From: Candidatus Poribacteria bacterium
GTDB lineage: Bacteria > Poribacteria > WGA-4E > WGA-3G
Assembly (NCBI GenBank): GCA_028820635.1
Contig: JAPPIG010000082.1
Location: forward strand, 470,656-534,655
Direction of reading: 5' to 3'
Length of the DNA: 64,000 nucleotides
Numbering within the stretch: position 1 is the stretch's first letter; each line of letters starts with the position of its first letter. This document shows positions 25,916-34,575 of this stretch, in pieces. Both the position numbers and the translations under genes were made by a program. The notes beneath the pieces were generated by a model. That model made no database searches. It worked only from the letters and a program-made list of their open reading frames with translations, and was not told the origin of the DNA.

Positions 25916-27082
25916 ATGGACGCTAATGAATCACCGACAACGGAAACCTATCGCGCACCGGCTTTTGCTGATTTCAATCCTGAACACTCAGCACCCGGCG
26001 CCACACCAGAACGTTTAGACCACTTGAAGGAACACGGTTTTGTTATTATCAATGATTTTGTTGACAATCCTTGGATTCCAATCTTGCGAGAAGCAGGACG
26101 ACGTGTTACGGAGGCATGTGCCCCTGAAAACAAGTATGATGTAATTGACTGTTCAAAAGGGTATGTCCACCGTACAGGACAAGAACAACCGTGGGCAATT
26201 CGTGGAATTATTCATCCGGCTTTTGGAGAACCCAGTTTCTCGGAATTCCACGGTTCAACAGATTTCTTAGACTTCGTTGCTTCTTGGTGTGACGGGCTTC
26301 AACCTGAAGACCTCACATTCAGAGGAACTCTACTGTGGGCAAATCCACGCACGCACGAAAATAAACTCGGTTGGCACAGAGACGTGACGTGGTGGGGGAC
26401 AGGAAAGAGTTACTTTGCCCAACGTGAAGTGCGAGGCGATGGTCCTGAAGCATATTCCGAAGAGGTAGAAAGAATTCGCTGGAAAGAAATCCGAGAAAAT
26501 AACGCAAAGAATCTTGAAGAACGCAACGGTGTAGGCATGTTCTTAGCACTTGCAGACGACGAATGCCACGAACTTGTTCCCGGTAGCCATGACCGATGGC
26601 GGACTCCTTTTGAGCATGATGTGCTTCTACCGAAATCGATGAAAGACCAAGGTGTTCCGTATACACCCAGTTGGAACGGTAGCGACCCGTTGCCCGATCA
26701 AGTCGCGATTCGACTGAAGGCAGGGGAAGCACTCATCCGGAATGGTGCTACCATCCATACTGGTCATACCGTCCCTGAACGGGAACGTAACACATTGTCA
26801 ATCGGTTGGTCAAAATGGTCCGGTGAACCCACCGAAGAACCTTCCGTGGCAGACGTGCGACACGCATGGCAGCTTGACCCTGCTGTGAGAGAGGCACTAC
26901 CACATGAATGGATGAAAACCACATGGGACCGCTGGGCAGCAACTCAAAAACTCGGTGACACGCTTGAAGATCGATATACTGGATTTGATATTAATCATAT
27001 CAAGTCTGGAATGGTCCTTGGATGGCGTGGAGAGTTGGAACGCCAAGCTGCGGCGGAGGGCGAAGCTGAAAATTCATCCTAA
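25916..27082 (+). CDS. phytanoyl-CoA dioxygenase (PhyH) family protein, long form
   Basis: 388 residues, Fe(II)/2-oxoglutarate oxygenase fold. H154-R-D156 (LGWHRDVTWW) gives the HxD part of the triad; H281 or H284 in TIHTGHT and R291 complete the site. LKEHGFVIINDFVDNPW is the usual PhyH opening. Longer than the two other PhyH proteins because of an insertion of about 60 residues between the motifs. The frame opens upstream at 25784, but ATG 25916 follows a strong GGAGGGA and starts a sensible protein. Single gene; a palindromic repeat lies after it. Confidence 0.82.
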   Translation: MDANESPTTETYRAPAFADFNPEHSAPGATPERLDHLKEHGFVIINDFVDNPWIPILREAGRRVTEACAPENKYDVIDCSKGYVHRTGQEQPWAIRGIIHPAFGEPSFSEFHGSTDFLDFVASWCDGLQPEDLTFRGTLLWANPRTHENKLGWHRDVTWWGTGKSYFAQREVRGDGPEAYSEEVERIRWKEIRENNAKNLEERNGVGMFLALADDECHELVPGSHDRWRTPFEHDVLLPKSMKDQGVPYTPSWNGSDPLPDQVAIRLKAGEALIRNGATIHTGHTVPERERNTLSIGWSKWSGEPTEEPSVADVRHAWQLDPAVREALPHEWMKTTWDRWAATQKLGDTLEDRYTGFDINHIKSGMVLGWRGELERQAAAEGEAENSS

Positions 27083-27112
27083 ACTGTGGATGGCAAACAA
27101 CTTAATCAGTCC

Positions 27113-27148
27113 GTAGGTTGGGTAGAGCAAGAGCGAAACCCAACCTAC
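27113..27148. repeat. GTAGGTTGGG palindrome between convergent genes
   Basis: GTAGGTTGGGT and ACCCAACCTAC-like arms enclose AGAGCAAGAGCGA (27113-27148). It is one of five copies of the GTAGGTCGGGT...ACCCGACCTAC family. The stop codon of the glycosyltransferase (TAG, 27147-27145) lies inside the right arm, so the repeat supplies the end of the gene. It may also act as a bidirectional terminator. Confidence 0.7.
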
Positions 27149-28341
27149 AATTTGTTTATAACCGATTCATAGACAGCAAGCAGTTTTTTGCCAATATTCC
27201 GCCAATCATAATCTTGTTCTACTCGCGCGCGCCCATTTTCACCAATCTTTTGGCGCAGCGATGAGTCTGTGAGCAATTGAGTGACTGCCTCCGCAAATGC
27301 TTTCGGTTCATCAGCAATAAATATCTCTTCACCATCTCGGAGAGCCAACCCCTCAGCACCAACTGTCGTAGAGACAACTGCCTTTCCCATTGCCATCGCT
27401 TCAAGTATTTTTAGGCGCGTTCCACTTCCAATACGTAAAGGCACGACGAAAACTGTTGCTTCTGCGAAATATGGTTTGATCTCAGGAACACGTCCTGTGA
27501 CAGCAACACCTTCTCTATTCTCTAACTTTTGGACACGCGCCGATGGATTCCCCCCAACAATCGAAAATTTGGCATCAGGTACACTGTTCTGAATCTGCGG
27601 CAACACCTCTTCAACGAAAAATGAAACGGCATCTTCGTTCGGATACCAATCCATGCTGCCGATATAGATTAGGTGCGCCGGTGCTTCAGATGTGAAATCT
27701 GGGTGGTAATGCGTAATATCCACCCCATTGGGAATTACCTTTACGATGTCTTTAGCACAGTGTTGTTGAAAAACAGCAGCATCAATATCAGACGTACACG
27801 TGACAGCATCAAACTGAGGACTTATCACACGCTCATAACGTTGAAATGCGATCTGTTGAGTCCAATAAGCAAACTTATAGAACAGATTAGAAGTTTCGCC
27901 TTGTAACCTGCGCCAAATAGCGGAATCAACGTTTTGTTGTGAAAGCACACGGGGTAGGTCTGTTTCAAAATAAAATTGAGCAATATGAAACATCTCATAA
28001 TGAACGAGATCAAAGGTTTCTGCTGACAACAATTCCCTTAATTTTTCACGATAAGCAGGAACATTGTAACGGGCGACAGTGATAGGTTGTCTTTTGAAAA
28101 ATGCGGAGAAGAGTGTTTTGAATGAAATACGTGGAAGCATTGACGAATTTGGGACAAGGTGAACTTTAATACCTAAGTTTTGTATGTGTGTAATACTCTC
28201 GGCGTCTGTCGGCTGTGTTTCAAGAGCAAGTAGCGTTACATCATTATTTTTTGCAATCTGTTTGAGTAGGTTGAATACACGAATACGCCCACCGTCAGTG
28301 AGCGGATACGGTACGGTAGGAGATAGGAAAAGAATTTTCAT
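27145..28341 (-). CDS. glycosyltransferase family 4 protein
   Basis: 398 residues of the GT-B fold, GT4 family. N-terminus PTVPYPLTDGGRIRVFNLLKQI is typical of the group that builds surface glycans; the C-terminal domain shows YIGSMDWYPNEDAVSFF, and the nucleotide-sugar site IGSGTRLKILEAMAMGKAVVSTTVGAEGL with the E-x7-E pattern. Retaining transfer of a hexose from a nucleotide sugar is expected. No polysaccharide cluster is adjacent, but DegT and ELM1 genes occur 11-14 kb downstream. No ribosome site is obvious before ATG 28341. Confidence 0.88.
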   Translation of the reverse strand: MKILFLSPTVPYPLTDGGRIRVFNLLKQIAKNNDVTLLALETQPTDAESITHIQNLGIKVHLVPNSSMLPRISFKTLFSAFFKRQPITVARYNVPAYREKLRELLSAETFDLVHYEMFHIAQFYFETDLPRVLSQQNVDSAIWRRLQGETSNLFYKFAYWTQQIAFQRYERVISPQFDAVTCTSDIDAAVFQQHCAKDIVKVIPNGVDITHYHPDFTSEAPAHLIYIGSMDWYPNEDAVSFFVEEVLPQIQNSVPDAKFSIVGGNPSARVQKLENREGVAVTGRVPEIKPYFAEATVFVVPLRIGSGTRLKILEAMAMGKAVVSTTVGAEGLALRDGEEIFIADEPKAFAEAVTQLLTDSSLRQKIGENGRARVEQDYDWRNIGKKLLAVYESVINKL

Positions 28342-28680
28342 TTTTTTAGACTATTATTCACGGTGAATACAATAATAATGCTTCTTGCTCAATGGTAAAA
28401 TAGTAGGTCGGATAGAAGCGATAGCGAAACCCGACATGTTAGGACTGAGATACTTCAGAACATGCTGGAACTGTTCCAGTGATTTCCTTGTGAAACCCAC
28501 TAAGTTGCCTTGAAATCTTGATATTGTCGGGTTTCGCTGCGCTCTACCCGACCTACGAACTTTAGTTTTGGTTAGACCAATTACCACTCATAATTAAAAC
28601 GATGTCTAATAATAATGGCTTCTTGCTCTGTGGTAAGGAAGTGTTTAGTCTGTTCGTGAATACGGAACCGCAAGAACACA
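28342..28680. other. 339-base spacer with repeat arms and a diverged direct repeat
   Basis: No gene. It holds two arms of the GTAGGTCGGGT family in opposite orientation (28403-28436 and 28526-28557), 90 bases apart. Outside these, AATAATAATGCTTCTTGCTC with TGGTAA (28371-28398) recurs as AATAATAATGGCTTCTTGCTC with TGGTAA (28609-28637), a direct repeat of nearly 30 bases that brackets the inverted pair. Confidence 0.6.
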
Positions 28681-29784
28681 TTAAGGAAGTTCAGCATTTG
28701 GGACTTGATCGGGTTGCTTGGAAATCCCAACTCTTTCTTTTAATCCATCAAGGAATGCGGACAATTTTACTTTAAGTTGCTGGCGGGAACTGAGTATTGG
28801 TTCGGGTGGCAAGAAAATAGTGCCGCGTTCACGCTGAACCCACCCTTTGATACTGTCATTGACTCCGAGAAGAAGCCATCTACTTTCAAGATCAAGGTAG
28901 ACTTTTAACCAACCCTCCTCATTTTGGATATTATATTTTTGGGAACCGTCGGTAACTCCCCAACTGACACCCTCTTCACGAGCTGTCAGTTTAGCATTTC
29001 GCGACAACGGAATTCTCTGAAGCACAAATCCGTCGCGCAAGTCTTTAGAAAAGTCTCCTTCGGTTAAGGCAGTTATGGCTGCTAAATCAGCATTAAACAG
29101 AAACGTATGAATAGGATACTTAGATTGTTGAAATACATCCAATTTCTTTTTGCCATTTCTAATTTCATACACCTGCAGAGACTGATTATCTTTTATCAAC
29201 CACTGTTTTCCTATTTTTTCAATAGAGAGTTCTACATCTGCGGAGAGTGTGTTCTTATTGTTTTCAAATGCTTCCTGTAAATTAGGTAGATAGATGTCAA
29301 GTGCATTCCCATTTTTTTGGACGGTAAAACCTGCCCCATTACTATCTGTAAGAAACCAATCTTTTCCACTTATCAATACCTTTGTTGTTGGTGCCCTTGA
29401 ACTTAAGCGAATTTCTGTCTCTGAATCTGCGAACATTTTCTGCCAATTAAATACGGTTTTTAATTCACTGTCTAATAGTTCAGCACTATACAGCGTCCGT
29501 TGCCCCAGAGCGATACTAAACAACAATTCGTTTGAAAGTAGACCAGTATTTAAATTACTAATAAATATTTGATCAATACTAAAACGGTAGACATCTTTTG
29601 TATATACAATCGGTTTTGAGTTGACGGTAGGTCTGCTGCGTAATGCTGTGCGCGTGTGGACTTGTAACTTCGGTGGGTCTGGCTTTGCAACAGGAGGTGC
29701 TTGTAGAATATAGACACAGAAGCAGAAACCGATGATTATGGCAATAAATAAAAATATGCTTAGACCTTTAAGAAATGATTTCAT
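28681..29784 (-). CDS. membrane-anchored protein with three SH3-like repeats
   Basis: 367 residues from ATG 29784 (MKSFLKGLSIFLFIAI), with one N-terminal membrane helix and a Pro-rich linker; the rest should lie outside the cytoplasm. Three similar units can be seen, each of the pattern W-x-x-x-D ... Y/F-x-I/V-x3-G-x3-L-x-V/I-Y/F: around GKDWFLTDSNGAGFTV, GKQWLIKDNQSLQVYEI and VSWGVTDGSQKYNIQ. These resemble bacterial SH3-like folds, the last one with GWLKVYL and GWVQRERG. An ATG five codons upstream (29799) is also in frame. Function unknown; possible cell-wall binding (inference). Low-level resemblance only. Confidence 0.62.
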   Translation of the reverse strand: MKSFLKGLSIFLFIAIIIGFCFCVYILQAPPVAKPDPPKLQVHTRTALRSRPTVNSKPIVYTKDVYRFSIDQIFISNLNTGLLSNELLFSIALGQRTLYSAELLDSELKTVFNWQKMFADSETEIRLSSRAPTTKVLISGKDWFLTDSNGAGFTVQKNGNALDIYLPNLQEAFENNKNTLSADVELSIEKIGKQWLIKDNQSLQVYEIRNGKKKLDVFQQSKYPIHTFLFNADLAAITALTEGDFSKDLRDGFVLQRIPLSRNAKLTAREEGVSWGVTDGSQKYNIQNEEGWLKVYLDLESRWLLLGVNDSIKGWVQRERGTIFLPPEPILSSRQQLKVKLSAFLDGLKERVGISKQPDQVPNAELP

Positions 29785-29862
29785 AACTGAAATGTCCAAC
29801 CTCCACCTTATTTCGGATAATACAACTACTTGTTATTTTAAACTGATATTAGCAAAATTTAG

Positions 29863-29891
29863 TTGACATTAAATTACCCTCTGTACACAAT
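29863..29891 (+). promoter_or_regulatory. possible promoter of the aminotransferase gene
   Basis: TTGACA (29863-29868), 17-base spacer, CACAAT (29886-29891). Good -35, mediocre -10; placed 80 bases before the start. Confidence 0.4.
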
Positions 29892-29970
29892 TATTGCATA
29901 ATGTCCGATTCACCCATGATTCCTCATTCAGGCACCTTGTTTTACTATAGTTTACACACATAAAAAAAAT

Positions 29971-31266
29971 ATGCAAGACTTAAATCCGTTAGCAATTGAA
30001 TTAAATGAACAAATTCGTAGCACTGTTCCAGAAGTTTACAAACTACTCTCCGAATTAGGAAAACGTATCTATCTGCCAAAAGGTATCTTAAGCCAAAGCG
30101 CTGAAGCAAATGCAAAGGCGGATCGTTTTAATGCGACACGCGCAGTCGCATTGGAAAACAATAAGATAATGCACTTAGACGTTTCTCACCAATTAGTGCC
30201 TGAACTTTCTCCTGAGAGTATTTTCGGGTACGCGCCCATACTCGGCAATTCAGAATTGCGAGAGATATGGCAAACTCACCTTCGCACTGAAAACCCTTTA
30301 CTTGCCGAAGCAACGTTTAGCCTCCCTATTGTGACAAATGGTATGACGCACGGTTTCAGTCTGCTTGCAGATCTCTTTGTCAATAAGGGTGATACACTCA
30401 TTCTTCCAGACAAAATTTGGGGAAATTATAGACTCATCTTTCAGACGAAGGCGGAAGCGGATGTCCAAACCTATCCGTTCTTTAACACTGACAAACGTTT
30501 TGACATCATCGGATTTAGTAAGACACTCTCTGAGACTACTGCAGGCAAGCTGTTGATTCTCCTAAATTTTCCGCACAATCCGACAGGATATGCTGTTACC
30601 CGTACCGAAGCGCAACAAATATCGGACGCACTTGTAGCATGCGCTGATACCGGACGCAGTATCCTTGTAATGGTAGACGATGCCTACGCAGGTTTTTGGT
30701 ATGATGCAGAGGTAATGCAGGAATCTATTTTTGGTATGTTAGTGGGATGCCATCCCAAAGTTATTCCAGTAAAAATTGACGGTGCAACTAAAGAGGAATA
30801 CGCATGGGGTTTGCGCGTTGGTTTTTTGACTTTCGGACTTCCAGATGAGGTAATACCACCGATTGAAGGAAAGTTAAGCGGACTCATTAGGACAGATACT
30901 TCAGGTGCCGCACAGATTTCCCAAACGCTTATTCTTGAAGCGATGAAGGCACCGGACTATACTGAACAGAAACAGCACAATTATGAGATTCTTAAGGCGC
31001 GAGCATTAAAAGTCAAACAAGTTACCGCTGATGTGCGGCACGCAAATCTTTGGGATGTATATCCAAACCATGCGGGTTATTTTATCTGTCTATGTCTCAA
31101 GTCTGGGAATGCTGAAAAGGTGCGGCAAACGCTTCTTGATGAACATGGCATTGGCACAATCGCACTGAGCAACACCGAATTGCGGGTAGCATATTCATGC
31201 CTTGAAGAAGCCGATATTGAACTTGTTTTCCACCTGATTGCACAGGTTATTCAGTCAGAAAAGTAG
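29971..31266 (+). CDS. class I/II PLP aminotransferase
   Basis: 431 residues, fold type I. PLP contacts are visible: NFPHNPTGY with N203, MVDDAYAGFWYD with D236 and Y239, the Schiff-base lysine K274 in DGATKEEYAWGLRVG, and R282 nearby. DGATKEEYAWGLR is unusual for the aspartate aminotransferase family, where SxSKxxxxxGxR is common, and defines a less studied subgroup. The amino acid substrate cannot be inferred. No ribosome site precedes ATG 29971. Ends before a strong hairpin terminator. Confidence 0.85.
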   Translation: MQDLNPLAIELNEQIRSTVPEVYKLLSELGKRIYLPKGILSQSAEANAKADRFNATRAVALENNKIMHLDVSHQLVPELSPESIFGYAPILGNSELREIWQTHLRTENPLLAEATFSLPIVTNGMTHGFSLLADLFVNKGDTLILPDKIWGNYRLIFQTKAEADVQTYPFFNTDKRFDIIGFSKTLSETTAGKLLILLNFPHNPTGYAVTRTEAQQISDALVACADTGRSILVMVDDAYAGFWYDAEVMQESIFGMLVGCHPKVIPVKIDGATKEEYAWGLRVGFLTFGLPDEVIPPIEGKLSGLIRTDTSGAAQISQTLILEAMKAPDYTEQKQHNYEILKARALKVKQVTADVRHANLWDVYPNHAGYFICLCLKSGNAEKVRQTLLDEHGIGTIALSNTELRVAYSCLEEADIELVFHLIAQVIQSEK

Positions 31267-31296
31267 ATGTGAGGAATATTGGTCGTAAATTATTGT

Positions 31297-31330
31297 ATTT
31301 AGGGAACGGTACAAACACCGTTCCCTAAAT
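31297..31330. terminator. bidirectional hairpin terminator
   Basis: ATTTAGGGAACGGT and ACCGTTCCCTAAAT form a perfect 14-base-pair stem around ACAAAC, between convergent genes. The AT ends of the stem give short T-runs on both strands. Confidence 0.75.
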
Positions 31331-31340
31331 GTAAAATCCC

Positions 31341-31943
31341 TTACCTTGCAGCTTTCAATGCACCCCAAGTCGTAGTAATTTTTCCTTGAGGGTCAACAGG
31401 CGTTGGTAAATCCCCGACAGTTTTTCTGAAATATACATCATCCTCACCATCATTGGGACCTGCCCAAACCCAAAATGCAGTTGAATCAGGGTCTTTTAAA
31501 GTTTCACGCATTGTGTTAGCACCGAATCCCCATATACCGCTACCGAATTGGTCGAGCTGCGTGGCATTTTCCCAACCACTATCGTCAAAATCCACTTTTT
31601 CCCAACCGTCATTGCGTTCTGCAAGAGGAGCACCTGCATCTGCCTTCCACGTATCATTAGAAGGTATATAGGTGCCATCATCAAGGATCACATCAAACAA
31701 CGCGCCACCGCGCCCTGAAGCACCCGGTTCTGCGTCGTGAACATAGACTCCAATGACAGCATATCCGTCAGGCATTTCAAATTCTGTAACAGTTGCGACC
31801 TGCCAGTTATCGCCTTCGGCTACCTTTTCGCCATTTATGAAACCGACCCAGGTGTTATCGCCATTAATGCGGAGTTTAGCTGCCCATAAACTTGTGGCAG
31901 TGAGGCAGAATACCAAAATTGCTAAAACAAAAAATCTCTTCAT
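31341..31943 (-). CDS. secreted beta-sandwich (PA14/galactose-binding-like) protein with WG-x-LK tail, paralogue A
   Basis: 200 residues with a clear signal peptide (MKRFFVLAILVFCLTATSLWA). The mature part starts LRINGDNTWVGFINGEKVAEG, which resembles the substrate-binding sandwich domains attached to glycosidases, and closes with VYFRKTVGDLP. The last residues, GKITTTWGALKAAR, follow a short Pro-rich linker and match the ends of two neighbouring secreted proteins. The frame opens at 32009 but ATG 31943 begins the signal peptide and has AAGGAG upstream. About half identical to the next gene, so the pair is a tandem duplication. Exported; probably ligand binding; function unknown. Confidence 0.75.
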   Translation of the reverse strand: MKRFFVLAILVFCLTATSLWAAKLRINGDNTWVGFINGEKVAEGDNWQVATVTEFEMPDGYAVIGVYVHDAEPGASGRGGALFDVILDDGTYIPSNDTWKADAGAPLAERNDGWEKVDFDDSGWENATQLDQFGSGIWGFGANTMRETLKDPDSTAFWVWAGPNDGEDDVYFRKTVGDLPTPVDPQGKITTTWGALKAAR

Positions 31944-31980
31944 AAAATTCTCCTTGTTTGTAGTTTGAAAGAGTAGTAAA

Positions 31981-32010
31981 TATGGTAGTAGGACAACCAC
32001 GCCTACCATA
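31981..32010. repeat. short inverted repeat between paralogues
   Basis: TATGGTAG (31981-31988) and CTACCATA (32003-32010) form a perfect 8-base-pair stem with a 14-base loop in the gap between the two paralogous genes; it may reduce read-through. Confidence 0.45.
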
Positions 32011-32017
32011 TAGAAAT

Positions 32018-32653
32018 TTACATAGAATTACCCTTAATTCGTGCCCACGATGTAGTGAGTTTATCCTTAGGTTCAACGGGGAGTTGACCGATAGTATAAC
32101 GGAAATAAATATCATCTTCTGCGTCGTTTGGACCGCACCAGACCCAATTTGCTTCACAATCCGGATCTTTCAAAATCTGACGCATCGTACCTGCACCAAA
32201 TCCCCAGATACCTGCTCCGAATTTTTCATAAATTTCAAGTTCATCTTCCCATTTACTGTCGTCAAAATTTACTTTTTCCCAACCATCATTTCGTTGGGCA
32301 ATGGGTTTGCCAGTATCACAACGCCAACCTTCTTCACCTGTGCCGATGTATTCGGGTTTATCGTCAAGAATAATGTCAGCGAGGAAACCGCCTTTGCCAG
32401 CAGCTCCCGGTTCCGCATCGTGCACATAGACTGCAATTACAGCAAAACCTTTGTCCAATTTGAATTCGCTGACGGTTGGTTGCTGCCAATTTCCGTTTTC
32501 TGCAACCTTCTCTCCGTTTACAAAAACAACCCAGGTATTGTCACCGCTGACGCGCACTGTTCCATTTTTTGGAACAGCATTCACGGTTTGTATTAAAATT
32601 ATGCAGCCTAAAAACAGTATAAGTGTTAGGCATGCGATAGATCGTTTGTTCAT
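32018..32653 (-). CDS. secreted beta-sandwich (PA14/galactose-binding-like) protein with tail, paralogue B
   Basis: 211 residues, signal peptide MNKRSIACLTLILFLGCIILIQTVNA followed by VRVSGDNTWVVFVNGEKVAENGNWQ. It aligns with paralogue A almost throughout (AVIAVYVHDAEPGA, GWEKVNFDDSKWE, GAGIWGFGAGTMR, DIYFRYTIGQLP) and ends DKLTTSWARIKGNSM, a variant of the shared tail. ATG 32653 has TGGAGG upstream; the frame opens at 32761 but that part has no ribosome site and the predicted transcript starts near 32720. First gene of the pair, with its own promoter. Confidence 0.75.
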   Translation of the reverse strand: MNKRSIACLTLILFLGCIILIQTVNAVPKNGTVRVSGDNTWVVFVNGEKVAENGNWQQPTVSEFKLDKGFAVIAVYVHDAEPGAAGKGGFLADIILDDKPEYIGTGEEGWRCDTGKPIAQRNDGWEKVNFDDSKWEDELEIYEKFGAGIWGFGAGTMRQILKDPDCEANWVWCGPNDAEDDIYFRYTIGQLPVEPKDKLTTSWARIKGNSM

Positions 32654-32726
32654 AAAAACCTCCATTTTTATGTGTTTGTAGTTGTACAAATTTTTAGATT
32701 CACGATAAAGTAACGGATTGAAAATT

Positions 32727-32755
32727 ATTATATCCGTTGTTTGCTCACGTCTCAA
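32727..32755 (-). promoter_or_regulatory. promoter of the secreted paralogue pair
   Basis: Minus strand TTGAGA (32755-32750), 17-base spacer, perfect TATAAT (32732-32727). It lies just after the end of the PhyH gene, so the pair is transcribed on its own. Confidence 0.65.
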
Positions 32756-32757
32756 CT

Positions 32758-33534
32758 TCAAAATAACGATGGAAAATGCCGATACGGATCTGCTGGCTCA
32801 CGAAAGAGAATCTGTTGCCGTTCCGTTAATTCTATTCCCTCCGGTTGTGCCACGCGCCGGGATGTCCACGCCATGTGTGAAACACAATATTTATATAAAA
32901 GTGATCGCCGCTGATGCTTTCCATTCCACGCAGCAGTGCCATGTGTCAGTGCCTCAGAAAACAGAATCGCTGATCCAGCAGGAGCGTTTGGAATCGTTAC
33001 ACAAGATGATTGTTCTGGTGCTGCAGCAATCTCGCGCGGTAGTCTATAATTGCTCTTATGGCTGCCGGAGATACAGCAAAATCCACCATATTCGGGACCA
33101 GTATCTGCCAAATTCCATGTTACCACAACAAAACCATTGGTGATTTCGGTATCTCGAAATGCGTAATATTCTCCTTCCTTCGCATTTGAGGTAGGTGACG
33201 AAGCACCGTAATCAGCATGCAATCCACCTCTCGGCATACCCTCCCGCATATACATACCGTAAATTCGGTCAAGCCGAAAGCAGTCGCCTAATCGGAAGCG
33301 GAGAACTTCCATTATCTTCGGATGGTCAAGTAAATTACAAAACGATTTACCCCACTGTAAGAAACCTGCCCCGTCCGGTGCACTTCCAAATCGTTGTACC
33401 TTCCCCGGTATGGGAAGTTCTTGATCGTCAATTCGTTGATTGAGTTCTGCAACCTCATCAGAATCCAAGACATCTTCAATTACTAAGTAGCCTTGCACAT
33501 CGAAGAGGTACTGCTGTGTCTGTAGGTCGCTCAT
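32758..33534 (-). CDS. phytanoyl-CoA dioxygenase (PhyH) family protein
   Basis: 258 residues. H106-A-D108 (GGLHADYG) and H198 (SEALTHGTAAW) form the iron triad, with R209/R210 for the co-substrate; the N-terminus FDVQGYLVIEDVLDSDEV fits the family. Members hydroxylate a wide range of small molecules with 2-oxoglutarate and O2. Start ATG 33534 has AGGAAGG upstream. The DUF815 gene lies 52 bases upstream on the same strand. Substrate unknown. Confidence 0.86.
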   Translation of the reverse strand: MSDLQTQQYLFDVQGYLVIEDVLDSDEVAELNQRIDDQELPIPGKVQRFGSAPDGAGFLQWGKSFCNLLDHPKIMEVLRFRLGDCFRLDRIYGMYMREGMPRGGLHADYGASSPTSNAKEGEYYAFRDTEITNGFVVVTWNLADTGPEYGGFCCISGSHKSNYRLPREIAAAPEQSSCVTIPNAPAGSAILFSEALTHGTAAWNGKHQRRSLLYKYCVSHMAWTSRRVAQPEGIELTERQQILFREPADPYRHFPSLF

Positions 33535-33586
33535 AAACTTACCTTCCTATTTTATAGAATCTGCTGATTCTATGTCCGAGAATTTA

Positions 33587-34483
33587 CTATCCAATATCAG
33601 TAAGTGCTAATTGTCCGGCGAGGTCTTTAATAAACTGAAATGCGACTCGACCGGAACGTCCACTGGATGATGCTTCCCATTCCAATGCTGCACGGTGTAA
33701 TTCCTCTGTCGGTATAGAGATACCTCGTTTTTTGGCATAATGGGAAACAATCTGTAAATAGATGTGCTGCGAAATTCGATAGAAAGCGAGCCTTAATCCA
33801 AAACGGTCGCTTAATGAGACTTTTTCTTCTGTTGCCTCGCGTGGATAAAGTTCGTCTTCTTCGTTCTGGGGATATTGGTTTTCGCTCACCTGCCGAGGCA
33901 TCAGATGCCGACGATTAGAGGTTGCATAGATAAGGATGTTATCGGGACATTCGGAAATCCCACCTTCCAACATTGCTTTCAATTCACGATATTCCGGTTC
34001 GTTTTCGCTAAAAGCAAGGTCATCACAGAAAAGAAGGTAACGTTCCGGCCGTTCCCACAACAATTCCGTAATTTCCTGTAAATGGACCAACCCCTCTTTA
34101 CTAATACCGATTAACCGAAGACCATCATCAGCATAACGGGTCAACATCGCTTTCACCAGAGAAGATTTTCCAGTGCCACGGTCACCCCATAGTAGCGCAT
34201 GATTTGCCGGTAATCCTTGTAGGAACTGCCGTGTGTTTCTATCCAATGCCTTACACTGTGTATCTATACCAATTAAATCCGTAGTATCAACAAGGTGTGG
34301 ATGTTTAACAGGGATAATCTGTCCTGTGCCATTTTGCTGTCGCCACCGAAAGGCTATATAATCGTCAAACACCTCACTTGACGATTGAACTACGGGCATT
34401 TGCCACCGGGTTAATAAACTATCGGCTTTTTCAAGCAGTTGGATAAAAAGTTCTTCTGGTTTCCGCTCTTTTTCAGACATCAT
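33587..34483 (-). CDS. DUF815 family P-loop ATPase
   Basis: 298 residues of the AAA-like DUF815 family. Walker A is WGDRGTGKSSLVKA and Walker B LLFCDDLAF, with a sensor-like YATSNRRHLMPR. The N-terminal 75 residues form a variable helical part; ELIGID-type sequence TTDLIGIDTQ precedes the ATPase core. The family is common but its role is not established. Two ATG codons stand next to each other at 34483 and 34480. A promoter with an 18-base spacer lies at 34538-34567. Confidence 0.85.
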   Translation of the reverse strand: MMSEKERKPEELFIQLLEKADSLLTRWQMPVVQSSSEVFDDYIAFRWRQQNGTGQIIPVKHPHLVDTTDLIGIDTQCKALDRNTRQFLQGLPANHALLWGDRGTGKSSLVKAMLTRYADDGLRLIGISKEGLVHLQEITELLWERPERYLLFCDDLAFSENEPEYRELKAMLEGGISECPDNILIYATSNRRHLMPRQVSENQYPQNEEDELYPREATEEKVSLSDRFGLRLAFYRISQHIYLQIVSHYAKKRGISIPTEELHRAALEWEASSSGRSGRVAFQFIKDLAGQLALTDIG

Positions 34484-34537
34484 ACAAGGTGTGCGTAATA
34501 CTTTTACAAAACCCGCTGAAGGTATCTACGAATGCAT

Positions 34538-34567
34538 AGTTTACTACTTATTGATAGAGAATGTCAA
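34538..34567 (-). promoter_or_regulatory. promoter of the DUF815 gene
   Basis: Minus strand TTGACA (34567-34562), 18-base spacer, TAAACT (34543-34538), the same -10 as argC. Confidence 0.5.
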
Positions 34568-34575
34568 ACCAAATT

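Noticed and set aside
31982..32596. 204-codon open frame on the plus strand opposite the second secreted paralogue
   Set aside because: The minus-strand frame has a signal peptide and aligns with its neighbour; the plus-strand translation is Phe/Cys-rich and has no homology I recognise.
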